A stretch of 64,000 bases of DNA from Caballeronia sp. SEWSISQ10-4 2 (GTDB lineage Bacteria > Pseudomonadota > Gammaproteobacteria > Burkholderiales > Burkholderiaceae). The stretch spans positions 142,468-206,467 of the forward strand of contig NZ_JALPRJ010000003.1 of the NCBI RefSeq assembly GCF_030464885.1, written 5' to 3'. A model generated the notes under the pieces. The model was not told where the DNA came from and searched no databases. It saw only the letters and a list, made by a program, of their open reading frames with translations. Below are positions 63,851 to 64,000 of this stretch, in pieces (the stretch's first letter is position 1; every line of letters begins with the position of its first letter). The translations under genes and the position numbers were made by a program.

Positions 63851-64000
63851 CTGCCCTGGCATGCAACGCTGTGGCGAAGCGAAAAGGAAGCGGAAACGCT
63901 CGCGCACCAGTTAGGCGACGATCCGACCATCCTGCCTTCGCGCTTTGGACGGCGACAATCAGCAAGTCCGGCGTAGCGACAATCATCTTGTCCGGTAGTT

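Noticed and set aside
1..64000. CRISPR arrays, tRNA or rRNA genes, integrase with attachment site, toxin-antitoxin or phage-defence system
   Set aside because: No regularly spaced repeats, no cloverleaf or rRNA sequence recognised, and no gene resembling Cas, integrase or defence proteins; absence is by reading only.

Overview
The window looks like an accessory segment (megaplasmid or genomic island) of a Burkholderiales bacterium, most like Burkholderia, Paraburkholderia or Caballeronia. Grounds: two classical betaproteobacterial porins with mature N-termini of the Q-S-V-T-L-Y-G type, MHS-type transporters, many LysR and TetR regulators, and catabolic enzymes in place of housekeeping genes. 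I see no rRNA, tRNA, replication origin or CRISPR array. Genus assignment is inference; no marker gene is present.

Layout. 0-9.5 kb: an IS6 remnant, a propionyl-CoA synthetase, a relic locus with one intact small gene, two paralogous MDR reductases flanking a glutathione S-transferase, then a 1.4-kb graveyard of truncated genes (SDR, TetR, etfA, CoA-lyase, MaoC-like) and a NIPSNAP gene. 9.5-20 kb: an MHS transporter, TetR, two porins, and a Tat-exported ABC solute-binding protein split cleanly by an IS630 element. 20-31 kb: a catabolic block of SMP-30 lactonase-type protein, MHS transporter, FAH-family hydrolase, FMO-type monooxygenase and two SDRs; then a LysR gene facing an NTF2-like/TauD dioxygenase/FMN hydroxyacid dehydrogenase set. 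31-42 kb: small gene pairs, an EAL protein, a broken MDR gene with intact SDR-SnoaL and TetR, two LysR/SDR divergent pairs that have decayed reciprocally, and an IS110 element. 42-44 kb: an MDR gene cut by a decayed IS5 element.

44-63.3 kb is the most coherent part: CoA-thioester catabolism with a CaiB-type CoA-transferase, enoyl-CoA hydratase, two DECR-like SDRs, two other SDRs, a monooxygenase-fold protein, thiolase, FadJ-like fusion enzyme, transporter, a paired acyl-CoA dehydrogenase, a TetR regulator and a DUF1330 protein. Near-identical palindromes (TGATACTACYNRGTATCA) lie before its main transcription units, pointing to one regulon, probably controlled by the resident TetR at 61076-61714. 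The substrate cannot be read from sequence. The gene set resembles beta-oxidation of a dicarboxylic, branched or alicyclic acid, as in the pim operon, plus SDR steps.

Two themes stand out. First, duplication followed by reciprocal loss: at least two multi-gene units exist as two copies, each keeping genes the other has lost. Second, a dispersed small-gene pair (A about 81 aa, B about 68 aa) occurs three times, with B always intact and A usually broken. Remnants of IS6, IS5, IS3, Tn3 and a group II intron, plus complete-looking IS630 and IS110 copies, explain much of the rearrangement.
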